DNA of 64,000 nucleotides. Source: Paraburkholderia caffeinilytica (GTDB lineage Bacteria > Pseudomonadota > Gammaproteobacteria > Burkholderiales > Burkholderiaceae). Position numbers and translations under genes: made by a program. Positions within the stretch are counted from its first letter, which is position 1. Each line of letters begins with the position of its first letter. Below are positions 36,449 through 45,570 of the stretch, piece by piece. The stretch lies in assembly GCF_003368325.1 (NCBI RefSeq), contig NZ_CP031466.1, forward strand, positions 3,534,001-3,598,000, read 5' to 3'. Below the pieces are notes generated by a model. The model made no database searches, was not told the DNA's origin, and saw only the letters and a program-made list of their open reading frames with translations.

Positions 36449-37006
36449 TCAGTCTTTCAGACTGTCGAGCAGATGTTTCTTGAGTTTGCCGAGGCGCTGA
36501 TGGGTGCGCGATTTTTCGTCGAGGCTCAAGCCGCCGAACAGTTCGACAACCCATTGCTCATGCGCGACGGCCATCTTGTCGAACGCCTTGCGGCCCGCGG
36601 GGGTGAGGCACACGCTGATCGAGCGGCGATCGTTGGGATCGGCCTCGCGCGAAACCAGACCTTCTTTTTCGAGTTGATCCGTGATGCCGGTCACGTTGCC
36701 GCCCGTCACCATCAAACGGCGGGACAGTTCGGTCATCTTCAGCCCTTCCGGATGACGTTCGAGTTGTGCCATCAGATCGAAACGCGGCAACGTGGTGTCG
36801 AATTCATTGCGCAGGCGCTTGCGCAGTTCGGCTTGCACGAGATTGGTCGTGGTCAGCATGCGCAGCCACAAACGCAGGCCCATGTGACTATCGGCGCCGG
36901 TGCTCATTTCCAGATCCACGACGTTCTCCGCTGGTTTGGCGACGCCTTTGCGCGGCGGCTTTGCTTCAGCCGCCGCGGGTTTTTTGAGGTTCGATGACTT
37001 GGTCAC
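36449..37006 (-). CDS. MarR family transcriptional regulator, third gene of the operon
   Basis: 185 aa from GTG 37006, whose bases overlap the SDR stop (GTGA), with GGAGAAG upstream; the much longer frame is a shadow of the SDR. After a Lys/Pro-rich N-terminal extension, the MarR fold is clear: FDLMAQLERHPEGLKMTELS, RRLMVTGGNVTGITDQLEKE, SREADPNDRRSISVCLTPAG. MarR proteins of aromatic-CoA operons are usually released by the aryl-CoA ester. Being embedded in the operon implies feedback on its own expression. Confidence 0.92.
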   Translation of the reverse strand: MTKSSNLKKPAAAEAKPPRKGVAKPAENVVDLEMSTGADSHMGLRLWLRMLTTTNLVQAELRKRLRNEFDTTLPRFDLMAQLERHPEGLKMTELSRRLMVTGGNVTGITDQLEKEGLVSREADPNDRRSISVCLTPAGRKAFDKMAVAHEQWVVELFGGLSLDEKSRTHQRLGKLKKHLLDSLKD

Positions 37007-37776
37007 ATTACTTCTCCACCGGAGATGGAAATGGATTGGCCCGTGATCGCATCCGAGCCGGGCTGGCAGAGCCAAAGCACGGCATTGGCGACTTGCTCCG
37101 GGCTGACGAAGCGATGTTGCGGATTCGAGCGAAGCAAGCTCTCGCGCGCCTGCTGTTCCGTGCGGGAGGTCTTGCTGGTGATCTGTTCGAGCGATGCGTG
37201 CAGCAGTTCCGTCTCCGTGTAGCCGGGGCACACGGCATTGACGGTGACGCCTTTCGTCGCGACTTCCAGCGCGAGTGAACGCGTCAGGCCGATCACCCCA
37301 TGTTTCGCGGCGCAGTAAGCGGCAACGTACGCATAGCCGATTTGCCCCGCCGTGCTCGCGACGTTGACGATGCGGCCGTGGCCACGCTCGAGCATGCCGG
37401 GTAACACGGCGCGCGTGCCGAGGAAGACGCCGGTGAGGTTCACGTCGAGCATGCGCTGCCAGAGCGTCATGTCGGTGTGGGTGAAGGGCGCGGCTTGTGC
37501 CTGGCCGGCGTTGTTGACGAGGATGTCGATTGCGCCGGCCTCGGCGAATGCCTTGTCGACCGATTCTTCGCGCGTGACGTCGACGCTGATGCAGGCGACC
37601 TCGCCGAGCCCGCTGAACTTCTCTCGCTGCGCATCGAGACGTTGCGCATTGCGTCCCATCAAGGTAACGCGCGCGCCGGCGCGCAACAGCGCTTCAGCTA
37701 CCGCTGCGCCGATGCCGCTGCCGCCGCCCGTGACGACGGCGTGTTGTCCCGCGAGGGTTGTGCTGGGCGTATTCAC
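37003..37776 (-). CDS. SDR family dehydrogenase of the aryl-CoA operon
   Basis: 257 aa from GTG 37776, overlapping the monooxygenase stop by 4 nt (GTGA). TGGGSGIG at 16-23, NNAG at 88-91, YCAAK at 154-158. The C-terminal [18 protein letters not shown] and [20 protein letters not shown] resemble 3-hydroxybutyrate or 3-hydroxyacyl-CoA dehydrogenases. It probably oxidises the 3-hydroxyacyl-CoA intermediate. Position as gene 2 of the operon and coupling to gene 1 support a pathway role. Confidence 0.9.
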   Translation of the reverse strand: MNTPSTTLAGQHAVVTGGGSGIGAAVAEALLRAGARVTLMGRNAQRLDAQREKFSGLGEVACISVDVTREESVDKAFAEAGAIDILVNNAGQAQAAPFTHTDMTLWQRMLDVNLTGVFLGTRAVLPGMLERGHGRIVNVASTAGQIGYAYVAAYCAAKHGVIGLTRSLALEVATKGVTVNAVCPGYTETELLHASLEQITSKTSRTEQQARESLLRSNPQHRFVSPEQVANAVLWLCQPGSDAITGQSISISGGEVM

Positions 37777-40145
37777 GTGGTTCCTTCGGCGCGATGCGCG
37801 CGTTCTTGCGGCGACAGCCCTGCGTTCGCGGCGGCCTGTGCACGCTCGCGTTCGAGATTGCGTTCGAGTTGCGACTTGGCCGCCGTGTAAGGCTTCGGCC
37901 ATGTCACATCGAAATAGCCGATTTTTGCGGCTTCGTTCAATGTCCACGACGGATTCGCCAGATGCGGCCGCGCGATTGCACAGAGATCCGCACGGCCCGC
38001 TGCGATGATGCTGTTCACGTGGTCCGCTTCCGAGATCGCGCCAACAGCGATCGTTGCGATGCCGGCCTCGTTGCGCACGCGGTCGGCGAATGGCGTCTGG
38101 AACATGCGGCCGAACACGGGCTTTTCCTGCTTGCTGACCTGGCCCGACGAGACGTCGATCATATCGGCGCCTGCCGCTTTGAAGGCGCGGGCGATTTGCA
38201 CGGCGTCGTCGGGCGTGGTGCCGCCTTCGACCCAATCGTTAGCCGAAATACGCACGGAAATCGGCTTGTCTTGCGGCCAGACAGCGCGGATCGCCTTGAA
38301 GACCTGCAACGGGTAGCGCAGGCGGTTTTCGAGCGAGCCGCCATATTCGTCCGTGCGATGGTTGGTCAACGGCGACAGAAAGCTCGAGAGGAAATAACCG
38401 TGTGCGCAGTGCAGCTCGAGCCAATCGAAGCCGGCCTCGGCGGACATGTGCACGGCGCGTACGAATTGCGCTTCGATTTCACGGAGTTCGTCCTGGGTGG
38501 CTTCATGCGAGACCTGGCTGACGCCGCTCAAATATTGTTGCGGCGAAGCGGACACGAGTGGCCAATTCCCTTCGTCAAGCGGCTGGTCGATGCCTTCCCA
38601 CGCAACGCGCGTCGAGCCTTTTGCGCCGGAGTGCCCCAACTGAATGCCGATCTTCGCATCGGACTGACGGTGCACGAGATCCACGATGCGCTTCCATGCC
38701 GTGAGATGTTCCGGTGCATACATGCCCGGACAGGCGGGCGTGATGCGCGCTTCGGGCGACACGCAGGTCATTTCCGTCATGACCAGCCCGGCGCCGCCCA
38801 TGGCGCGGGCACCGAGATGCATCAGGTGATAGTCGCCGGCGATGCCGTCGACGGCGGAGTATTGCGCCATCGGCGAGACGACTACGCGATTTTTCAGCGT
38901 GACGCCACGCAACCTGAAGGGCGTGAACATCGGCGGGACGGAGTGTTGGTCAGGCGTGCGATCAATGCCTGAGCGGTGCGCGAGCCAGTCTTCGAATGTG
39001 GAGAGATAGCGTGCGTCACGCTCGCGCAAATTCTCGTGCGAAATGCGCTGTGAACGCGTCAGCAGCGAATAGGCGAACTGTTCCGGTTCGAACGACGTAT
39101 AGCGGTCGACATGCTCGAACCACTCCGTCGAATTGCGTGCGGCGTTCTGAATGCGCAATACGTCGATGCTGCGGACATCCGTATAGTGCTTCAACGCAGT
39201 GGGCAAATCGCCGGGATGCGCGCCGATGCTGTTGGCGAGTTCGATCGAATCTTCGAGCGCGAGCTTGGTGCCCGAGCCGATCGAGAAGTGCGCGGTGTGC
39301 GCCGCGTCGCCCATCAGCACGATCGGCGTTTGCGTGCCGTCGGCGTTGGCGCGCCAATGCACCCATTCCTCGTTGACGACGCGCGGGAAGCGAATCCACT
39401 GCGATGATCCGCGCAAATGCGCGGCGTTCGATAGCAACGGGTTGCCGTCCAGATACCTGGCGAACAGCTTCTCGCAGAACGCGATGCTGTCCTCCTTGCT
39501 CATTTCGTCGAGACCGGCGGCGCGCCACACGCGCTCCGGTGTTTCCACGATAAACGTCGAGGTCTGATCGTCGAAGCGATAGGCGTGGGCCTGGAACCAG
39601 CCGAACTCGGTCTCCTCGAAGGCGAACGTGAAGGCGTCGAAGAGTTTTTTGGTACCGAGCCAGACGAAGCGGCAATCGCGCATGTCGACCGCGGGCGTGT
39701 AGGTGGCGGCGTACTTCTGGCGGATGGCGCTGTTGGCGCCGTCACAGGCGACGATCAGGTCGGCTTCGTAGACTGCGTCGTCGGTGACCTGGGTTTCGAA
39801 AACCAGTTTGACGCCCAGTTCTTCGCAGCGCGCCTGGAGGATATTCAGCAGACGTTTGCGGCCGATGCCGCAGAAGCCGTGGCCCGACGAGCGAACCTGC
39901 CTGCCGCGGAAATTGATCTCGATGTCGTCCCAGTGGTTGAAGGCGTCGAGAATCGCGTCCGCGCTGGGGGCGTCGGCGGCGCGCAGGTTGCCGAGCGTCT
40001 GGTCGGAGAACACGACGCCCCAGCCGAAGGTGTCATAGGGGCGATTGCGCTCGACCACCGTGACGTCGTATGCCGGGTTCCGGCCCTTCATTAACAGGCC
40101 GAAGTACAAGCCGGCCGGGCCGCCGCCGATACATACGATGCGCAT
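37773..40145 (-). CDS. 2-aminobenzoyl-CoA monooxygenase/reductase (bifunctional salicylyl-CoA 5-hydroxylase-like)
   Basis: 790 aa from ATG 40145 with GGAGAG upstream. Residues ~1-380 are an FAD monooxygenase ([40 protein letters not shown]). Residues ~400-770 are an old-yellow-enzyme FMN domain ([56 protein letters not shown]). This fusion is the hallmark of 2-aminobenzoyl-CoA monooxygenase/reductase of Azoarcus evansii and of salicylyl-CoA 5-hydroxylases. It hydroxylates and, in the first case, also reduces the ring. First gene of the operon. Confidence 0.92.
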   Translation of the reverse strand: MRIVCIGGGPAGLYFGLLMKGRNPAYDVTVVERNRPYDTFGWGVVFSDQTLGNLRAADAPSADAILDAFNHWDDIEINFRGRQVRSSGHGFCGIGRKRLLNILQARCEELGVKLVFETQVTDDAVYEADLIVACDGANSAIRQKYAATYTPAVDMRDCRFVWLGTKKLFDAFTFAFEETEFGWFQAHAYRFDDQTSTFIVETPERVWRAAGLDEMSKEDSIAFCEKLFARYLDGNPLLSNAAHLRGSSQWIRFPRVVNEEWVHWRANADGTQTPIVLMGDAAHTAHFSIGSGTKLALEDSIELANSIGAHPGDLPTALKHYTDVRSIDVLRIQNAARNSTEWFEHVDRYTSFEPEQFAYSLLTRSQRISHENLRERDARYLSTFEDWLAHRSGIDRTPDQHSVPPMFTPFRLRGVTLKNRVVVSPMAQYSAVDGIAGDYHLMHLGARAMGGAGLVMTEMTCVSPEARITPACPGMYAPEHLTAWKRIVDLVHRQSDAKIGIQLGHSGAKGSTRVAWEGIDQPLDEGNWPLVSASPQQYLSGVSQVSHEATQDELREIEAQFVRAVHMSAEAGFDWLELHCAHGYFLSSFLSPLTNHRTDEYGGSLENRLRYPLQVFKAIRAVWPQDKPISVRISANDWVEGGTTPDDAVQIARAFKAAGADMIDVSSGQVSKQEKPVFGRMFQTPFADRVRNEAGIATIAVGAISEADHVNSIIAAGRADLCAIARPHLANPSWTLNEAAKIGYFDVTWPKPYTAAKSQLERNLERERAQAAANAGLSPQERAHRAEGTT

Positions 40146-40179
40146 GTTGACTCTCCATGTGAACCTTGCTGTGGAAAGT

Positions 40180-40208
40180 AATTTAGGCTTCGATAGTTTA
40201 GATGTCAA
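40180..40208 (-). promoter_or_regulatory. Sigma70 promoter of the aryl-CoA operon
   Basis: Minus-strand TTGACA (40208-40203, perfect -35) and TAAATT (40185-40180) are separated by exactly 17 bp, ~35 bp upstream of the first gene. AAGTAA occurs on both sides of the promoter (40176-40181 and 40207-40212) and could be half-sites for the MarR protein. Confidence 0.65.
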
Positions 40209-40693
40209 GTAAATGGGCGGGCGACGCACATTGAATGAGGGTTTACGTTGATCCTAGAAATGAAAAGTGTCACTTGCGAATAAAAAGTGTTACGTCACTC
40301 CGCAATGCGAAATATCGAAATGGTGAGAGCGTAGATCGCTCTGCGGCCGACGGACGGCCAAATCATCAGCGCACTGTCAAGGGCGGGTTCTCAGCCTCGG
40401 CTGGATGAGCTATCGAAATACCAACCCTAATTCGCAACTAACGGCGATCAATCCCTTCTGCCGCCATGCGGCGAATGCCGCTCAACCCAGCCTCCAGCAC
40501 CGCGGAGATTAGCAAGTAGCTCCGCAGCCTCGCCGGCGGTGTCCCGCTTGCGGCGTTCGGCGCGTGAAAACACCAACCGAGCGAGCCACCACAGCCAAAA
40601 GCGACTTCGACGAACGTGACCGATTTGCCGACGCTAGTTCTGCTTCTTCCGTCGTTGTTCCTGTCAATCCCCTTGCTTGTGGATCGTCCGCAA
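40209..40693. other. Non-coding boundary between the aryl-CoA operon and accessory DNA
   Basis: 485 bases with no convincing gene; a 91-aa minus-strand frame (40438-40713) lacks a ribosome site and resembles no family. It contains the direct repeat AAAAGTGTyAC at 40262-40272 and 40283-40293. GC content drops visibly just beyond. It may be the left junction of the island. Confidence 0.5.
40262..40293. repeat. Direct repeat AAAAGTGTyAC (two copies, 21-bp period)
   Basis: AAAAGTGTCAC (40262-40272) and AAAAGTGTTAC (40283-40293) are 10/11 identical and two helical turns apart. Such arrays occur as transposase-binding repeats at insertion-sequence ends and as regulator half-sites. No transposase is seen next to them. 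Confidence 0.55.
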
Positions 40694-43600
40694 TCAAGGA
40701 AGTCCGATGTCACTAGGTCCGGGTTTGTCCAGAACTGCCGTCGGTCCGTTCAACGCAAACGCAATATATGCGTGAACCACCGAACCCGACCCGCCCCCCG
40801 CAGTTGGGGACCGCATGGGAACTGACAATTGCAATTCGGTCACAAACATATATGAGTAGTTATGCTTACGCTCTACGATCCCTTGCATTCGTTGGGCATC
40901 GCCAGCGTCACTCAGGTAGTAGCACCTAATCTCACGAGGACCTGCTGATAGCTGAAGTCGTCGAAGGCTGGCGAAAATGGCATTTGCTTCCGTAACATGC
41001 TTTAGGTGAAACAACCCGACCGCGTAGTAGAACCGCTTTATCGCATCGTCACGATAACGTAGATTTTCCAAAGCCAATCTGACGTCGTTGGTAAAGTCAT
41101 CCCAATGCACCGAGAGGAAACGTTGAATTCTCCACCGAATAACAAGGTCAACCCGTATCACAATCAGCTCGGCGGATAGATGTGCTCCCTGAGCTTCAAC
41201 CTGGATCGAACATTGTGCAATGTATTCGTTCACCCCATTGTACGCATGACCCTTGTCGCCCTCTGATGCCTCGACGAGTAAACGCCGAGCTACTACCTCG
41301 AAACCGACTTGACTCTTTGTTTCGTTAAACATTTTCTGTGCGAGCGCCTTCATCGAGGTCAAGTCGAGTATCGAGCGAATTATTTTATGCTGCAAATCGG
41401 AGAGCATCGCTATGCTCTTCTCATGGCGGAAGGAATTTTTGGCGCGAGCGCCGATTAACTGGAAAGCACGTTCAATTTCTTGGAGAGCATCGCTGATCGA
41501 TGCCATCGCAATCTCGTCTGATGCAGCTCGGCCGTTTTGCTGGGCCAGTTCGAAGAGAAGATTGCCAGAAACGTGCGCGGTATGGGCGTTGAAGTACGTA
41601 GAACTTGATGCTTGACGTAGATGATCGCGTACGAGCTGAAAGCCAATGGTGCGGTCCTGTTGGCCAGCCTTTATCATTTTTACGATAGTCGACGCCATCG
41701 ATGTGTGGATATGCTCAAGTGGTGCGTCGCGCTCGGCGCTTGGATAAACCTCCGTCCTGAGTGCCTTCTCGAGTTGGCCGTAGGCAGCTAAGGTGTCGCG
41801 TCCAACGTCGCCTATCCAGATGCCCTTATGATGCTCGAGTAGCCGGTCGTCATGTGCGAGCGCGCTACGGGCTACATCAAATAGATCCATTCCTTGGTCA
41901 TAACTCAGTACTTTCTGTAGTTGGTTTCTATTCCTGACCAAAACCTCCACCACAAAATTTCGATAGATAGCTGAACCTCCATCGCAAGCACGGAGCAAGT
42001 CACGTAAAACTCTGTATTCGCCAACGTGGCCTACCCCACCGTTGACCAGATCCAGAAGAACGCGCGTTACGATTTCGTTTCTTGTGCGGAAAACAGTATT
42101 TCCACTCTCTGAGTCTTGCTCGTCATAGAGCAGGCCCCACAGTGGTTTTCCGTCGACTATCATGTCTAGCCAATCGCCGTAATTTATACCGAGCGCGCGG
42201 ACAAGCACTTCTGTCGGTAGCCCAATGTCGAGATTGCTCGTGACGGTCACATATTCATATGCTTGCCTCGCAGTGTCACTGTCAGCGGCGATTTCCTGCG
42301 CTGTGTTCGCGACAGATTCTCGAACATTACCAAGTCGACAGTACTCGTCCCGTAATGAGTCCGCGAGTTGAGAGCGTGTCTCAGGAATTAGATACCAAAG
42401 GCTGCATAGAATATCCAACGCATTCCTGCGGGGCACGAGCGACATCTCTCTATCCGCTTCCGCTTGGTCCTTCACCGCTCCGATTTTCTGCAGCATGACG
42501 CCTAACTCTTTCCATTCTTGATCGTCGAGTTCGTATGGAATCTCGTAGTCGCTGGTCGTTCCACTCCCCAGAGGAAGCGTACTGTGCTCCCATGAAAAGA
42601 AATCCGAATTTCTTAGTGCGAAGACGAACGCGATACGACCAGGGAATCGATCAAAACAACCCATCAGTTCACTGGCATCCATGCGCAACGCCCAAGGGTC
42701 ATCGCAAAAGATCACGACCCCGGAATGTTTCGGTGCAGACTTGAAATGCTCCGTGAGGTCGCTCGCAAGGGCACGAAAATTTCGAGTCCATCCTGGGCCT
42801 GCTGACCTGCGACACCAGAGCACTATAGAGCCGTCGGCGGCCAGCTCAACTGCAGTTCTCTTCAACAGAATCGTCTTTCCAATACCAGCTTCCCCGCGCG
42901 CTACCACTGGACGTAGACGACCGTTCAGGGATTCGTCGAGTGACGCGACAATTGACGGCTTTAGTTTGTCGGTAATCGTACGTCTAAGATCGAGTCCCAT
43001 AACGAATGGATGCCAATCGATGGCCGCAGGCCTAAAGAGTCCATCGATAAGTGCGGGAAGATGAAGTGTATTCCGTGTCGATTCGTCGATCGATGAGGGT
43101 ACTAACGACACAATTGCTTCGTGCTTTCCGAGTAGCTGATCAAGCTTGGAAGAGGTTTTCGGTGCCTCAGTATGCACGTAGGTCCTCTGAGGTTTGAGTT
43201 CGGCAATCGCTGTACACAGATCTCTGAGGCTTGCGTCGACAACAGATGTATCGAATTGACTGCACAGGGCCACGACCGTGGCGTCGCGCAGGGTTGGGTC
43301 ATCTTTCAGAAACACGAGCTTCGAAACATTCGGCCGCCCCATGCCAAGGAATGCTCCCAATATGCTTCGTACGAGCGGTGCTACAGATGCGGCGCCTAGG
43401 ACGAAAAGCGGTCCCTCTCTGAGGTAGTCTGGGAACGTACGTAACATTCGTGGCCACATCTGCTGGCGAACGAGCAATTCCGATTCCGACATCGCCAGAG
43501 TGGAAGCTGGATCACGGTTATTTAGATTTCCCAGCAGCTTGTAGATTGGTATGGTGCGCTCCGGTGGCATCAGCGACGGTCCGTCGATGATCGTTGCGCT

Positions 43601-43981
43601 TAGTGAGCTTGGGATTGTGTCGAAATAATTTCTTAGAGCTGATTCAAACAATACGTCGTCGGTAAGAGATATACATGCCGACCATCCTGCCTTCGCTAGA
43701 TACGGCAAATCCAATGACGCTTTCAGATCCCGAATTCTCGCCCGAATTTCATCTGTCAAACGGGGTAGCCGATCTTGCAGTTGTGTCGCCAAGGCATCGA
43801 TGGCAGGACGAAAGTGTTGTCCCTGCTCGAGCATGTTGAGTTGTTCCGGTGCTATAACCCGGACCGAGCCAGAAAGTACGCTGGAGATCGTCCCTGGGGC
43901 ACACGTGACATCGGGACCGATGATGACTCCGGGCCGGCGCGTTAAAGAAACCAGTGCCGCTTCAAGCGAAATAGTTTTCAT
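40694..43981 (-). CDS. Degenerate SIR2-like domain + STAND-type P-loop ATPase (candidate defence protein)
   Basis: 1095 aa from ATG 43981, one base after the stop of the upstream gene. Residues ~1-265 thread like a SIR2-like domain: VIIGPDVT at 19-26 (GAGIS position), ISLTDDVLFESAL at 104-116 (TTNYD position), IPIYKLLGNLN at 144-154 (KLHG position) and GPLFVLGAAS. The catalytic Asn and His appear replaced (Thr, Leu). A STAND-like NTPase follows: Walker A GEAGIGKT at 363-370, Walker B VVIFCDD at 422-428, FALR near 454-457. The last ~530 aa are helical without a recognised family, the usual sensor position. This layout is known from Avs-like anti-phage proteins. Confidence 0.75.
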   Translation of the reverse strand: MKTISLEAALVSLTRRPGVIIGPDVTCAPGTISSVLSGSVRVIAPEQLNMLEQGQHFRPAIDALATQLQDRLPRLTDEIRARIRDLKASLDLPYLAKAGWSACISLTDDVLFESALRNYFDTIPSSLSATIIDGPSLMPPERTIPIYKLLGNLNNRDPASTLAMSESELLVRQQMWPRMLRTFPDYLREGPLFVLGAASVAPLVRSILGAFLGMGRPNVSKLVFLKDDPTLRDATVVALCSQFDTSVVDASLRDLCTAIAELKPQRTYVHTEAPKTSSKLDQLLGKHEAIVSLVPSSIDESTRNTLHLPALIDGLFRPAAIDWHPFVMGLDLRRTITDKLKPSIVASLDESLNGRLRPVVARGEAGIGKTILLKRTAVELAADGSIVLWCRRSAGPGWTRNFRALASDLTEHFKSAPKHSGVVIFCDDPWALRMDASELMGCFDRFPGRIAFVFALRNSDFFSWEHSTLPLGSGTTSDYEIPYELDDQEWKELGVMLQKIGAVKDQAEADREMSLVPRRNALDILCSLWYLIPETRSQLADSLRDEYCRLGNVRESVANTAQEIAADSDTARQAYEYVTVTSNLDIGLPTEVLVRALGINYGDWLDMIVDGKPLWGLLYDEQDSESGNTVFRTRNEIVTRVLLDLVNGGVGHVGEYRVLRDLLRACDGGSAIYRNFVVEVLVRNRNQLQKVLSYDQGMDLFDVARSALAHDDRLLEHHKGIWIGDVGRDTLAAYGQLEKALRTEVYPSAERDAPLEHIHTSMASTIVKMIKAGQQDRTIGFQLVRDHLRQASSSTYFNAHTAHVSGNLLFELAQQNGRAASDEIAMASISDALQEIERAFQLIGARAKNSFRHEKSIAMLSDLQHKIIRSILDLTSMKALAQKMFNETKSQVGFEVVARRLLVEASEGDKGHAYNGVNEYIAQCSIQVEAQGAHLSAELIVIRVDLVIRWRIQRFLSVHWDDFTNDVRLALENLRYRDDAIKRFYYAVGLFHLKHVTEANAIFASLRRLQLSAGPREIRCYYLSDAGDAQRMQGIVERKHNYSYMFVTELQLSVPMRSPTAGGGSGSVVHAYIAFALNGPTAVLDKPGPSDIGLP

Positions 43982-43982
43982 A

Positions 43983-44780
43983 TCAAAGGGGGCAGAGGTT
44001 AATTGTGCGAACGAGGGGAGTGGGAATCGATAGCGACTCAATCATTTGGTCAAGATCCCCCGTGACTTCGCCACCTGACCAGCGGCGGATTGCGCCAAAG
44101 AGATCTGCCATTGCGCACGCTGCACTCAGTTTTCCGAGTTGAAAGTAACGGAGAGTGACTGACTCGAGTCCATCTGGCTTAAGAAATATCGCCCAATCGG
44201 AAAGCGCAACAATACAAGTTGGTATAACGTCTTCGATGCTCGGACCGTTGGTCGTCCAGTTTGACTTGGCTAGCTCCCGCAGTGAGTCTTCTAAAGTATC
44301 GATTATTGTTGCCGGGGTTCGACTGTCGGGTACCGTGTAGAAGAATATTGCGCGCCATACTCGAGCTGGTCGCGCATGGGCGGCGATGATTGCTTGGCTA
44401 TCGTGAACGTTTTGAAGGGCGGATATTACTTCGCCCTTTGCGTATGAGGTTTTGACCTGCATATGAGCCACGACGCTGATAGGCGGCGTAATATACAGAT
44501 CGGATTCTGCAAACAGTGGGGCATGTGTTGATGCATCTGCGATGAGGATATCGATTTCCGGGGAGCAGCGTCCGTGATTCGACGAAGACTTTATAAATCC
44601 ATTTGAGATCGAGAGGTGCCGGGGAGAATGCCGTTGTATGAAGTCCCGCAGGAGCGCCTCCTTGTGGTTGCCATCCGATAGCCAGTGAGCGTCGCCGATC
44701 AGATTACGCACACGATTCGAACGCGAGGCCAATTCGTCCGCCCAACTCTCTAGGAATGCAGTTGCATCCGGCACTATCAT
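43983..44780 (-). CDS. DUF6602-like protein, PD-(D/E)XK nuclease-like
   Basis: A 265-aa protein. GNHKEALLRDFIQRHSPRHL, SISNGFIKSS, SPEIDILIADASTHAPLFAE and ISVVAHMQVKTSYAKGEV match the pattern of DUF6602-type proteins with a restriction-endonuclease-like core: E41, D77 and QVK (108-110), where the usual acidic residue of (D/E)xK is Gln. AAGGA lies upstream of the ATG. It is the first gene of a two-gene unit; TGA is followed after one base by the ATG of the STAND gene. Codon use is more AT-rich than in neighbouring catabolic genes. Nuclease activity is untested. Confidence 0.65.
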   Translation of the reverse strand: MIVPDATAFLESWADELASRSNRVRNLIGDAHWLSDGNHKEALLRDFIQRHSPRHLSISNGFIKSSSNHGRCSPEIDILIADASTHAPLFAESDLYITPPISVVAHMQVKTSYAKGEVISALQNVHDSQAIIAAHARPARVWRAIFFYTVPDSRTPATIIDTLEDSLRELAKSNWTTNGPSIEDVIPTCIVALSDWAIFLKPDGLESVTLRYFQLGKLSAACAMADLFGAIRRWSGGEVTGDLDQMIESLSIPTPLVRTINLCPL

Positions 44781-45446
44781 TGTTCGGGTCCTTGATTTTA
44801 TCGAGGGAAAGACCGTTGATGCATGCTGTCGGGATATCGAACTGCGAATACCATCATAGCTTGACCGTTGCTATGGTGACAATATTCCCCACTGACACGG
44901 CGGTTGGACGAAAGAAACCTGTCGCAGTCTCTACTTGCGCGGTAAAGGTTGGTCTTGGACGAGTTCGTACGCGTCACGCTCCGGCGACTACGCACGGTTG
45001 CAGAATGTCGAAGAGTGGGCGGACGTCGGTAGATCGCCGATCCTTATGCGCTGTCGTGAAGCGTTGCTGCGCCTCTACCGAAAACGAGCGGCCGTTCGCC
45101 GACCGCATGAAGCAGCTAAATCGGCTAGTGCGGGAGATCGACACTGAAATCAAGCGAGCCGACCGAATATATCGCACGCCTCCAACATCGCATCCGAACG
45201 CACCGATTTTCCGGAATCTCTGAAAATAGTCCGAGCAATGTAGACACACCGCCACACCTGCGCGCCTGCTCTTGAATAGCGCTCGGCGGCGCTCGCAACT
45301 CCACCAAATCATTCGCACGCTTCCGACAATCGACGCTCTGAAAGAGCGCTGACCGACGTTGAGAACATTCCTGATAAACATATTTTATGCATGTATGCAG
45401 GGTCTAAATTCAGCGAAAATTTGCCTTCAGCCAAGGAAAAAGGAGA
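44781..45446. other. Non-coding region upstream of the candidate defence operon
   Basis: 666 bases that should hold the promoter of the two-gene unit. A 38-aa plus-strand frame (45107-45223; MKQLNRLVREIDTEIKRADR) looks like the end of a helical protein and may be a gene remnant; evidence is too thin for a gene call. Composition is mixed. Confidence 0.45.
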
Positions 45447-45474
45447 AAGGACTTAGCATTGCTGCTAAGTCCTT
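45447..45474 (-). terminator. Rho-independent terminator downstream of the tRNA-Lys fragment
   Basis: Perfect 12-bp arms (45447-45458 and 45463-45474; AAGGACTTAGCA) with loop TTGC. On the minus strand the stem is followed by TTTCTCCTTTTT. It sits 8 bp after the CCA end of the tRNA fragment, where a native tRNA terminator would be. Confidence 0.85.
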
Positions 45475-45482
45475 GAATTCTT

Positions 45483-45531
45483 TGGTGGGGGTGAGTGACT
45501 CGAACACTCGACCCACGGATTAAGAGTCCGG
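45483..45531 (-). tRNA. 3' half of tRNA-Lys(CTT), probable attachment-site duplication
   Basis: The minus strand reads CCGGACTCTTAATCCG (anticodon arm, CTT), variable loop and T-arm GTTCGAGTC, then the acceptor 3' strand and encoded CCA. The 5' half (D-arm and acceptor 5' strand) is absent; the sequence further upstream is unrelated. It is therefore the duplicated 3' end left by integration into a tRNA-Lys gene, with the integrase gene 40 bp away. Confidence 0.85.
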
Positions 45532-45570
45532 TGGACCGGAACTGCGATTCTGAACAACATTTGGGTAGAT

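Noticed and set aside
40694..43981. Firm naming as Avs5 or DSR-type
   Set aside because: The SIR2 catalytic motifs are altered and the partner gene is not typical of those systems; family naming needs structural comparison.
45107..45223. 38-aa plus-strand frame (MKQLNRLVREIDTEIKRADR...)
   Set aside because: Too short, no ribosome site, no family; noted only as a possible remnant.
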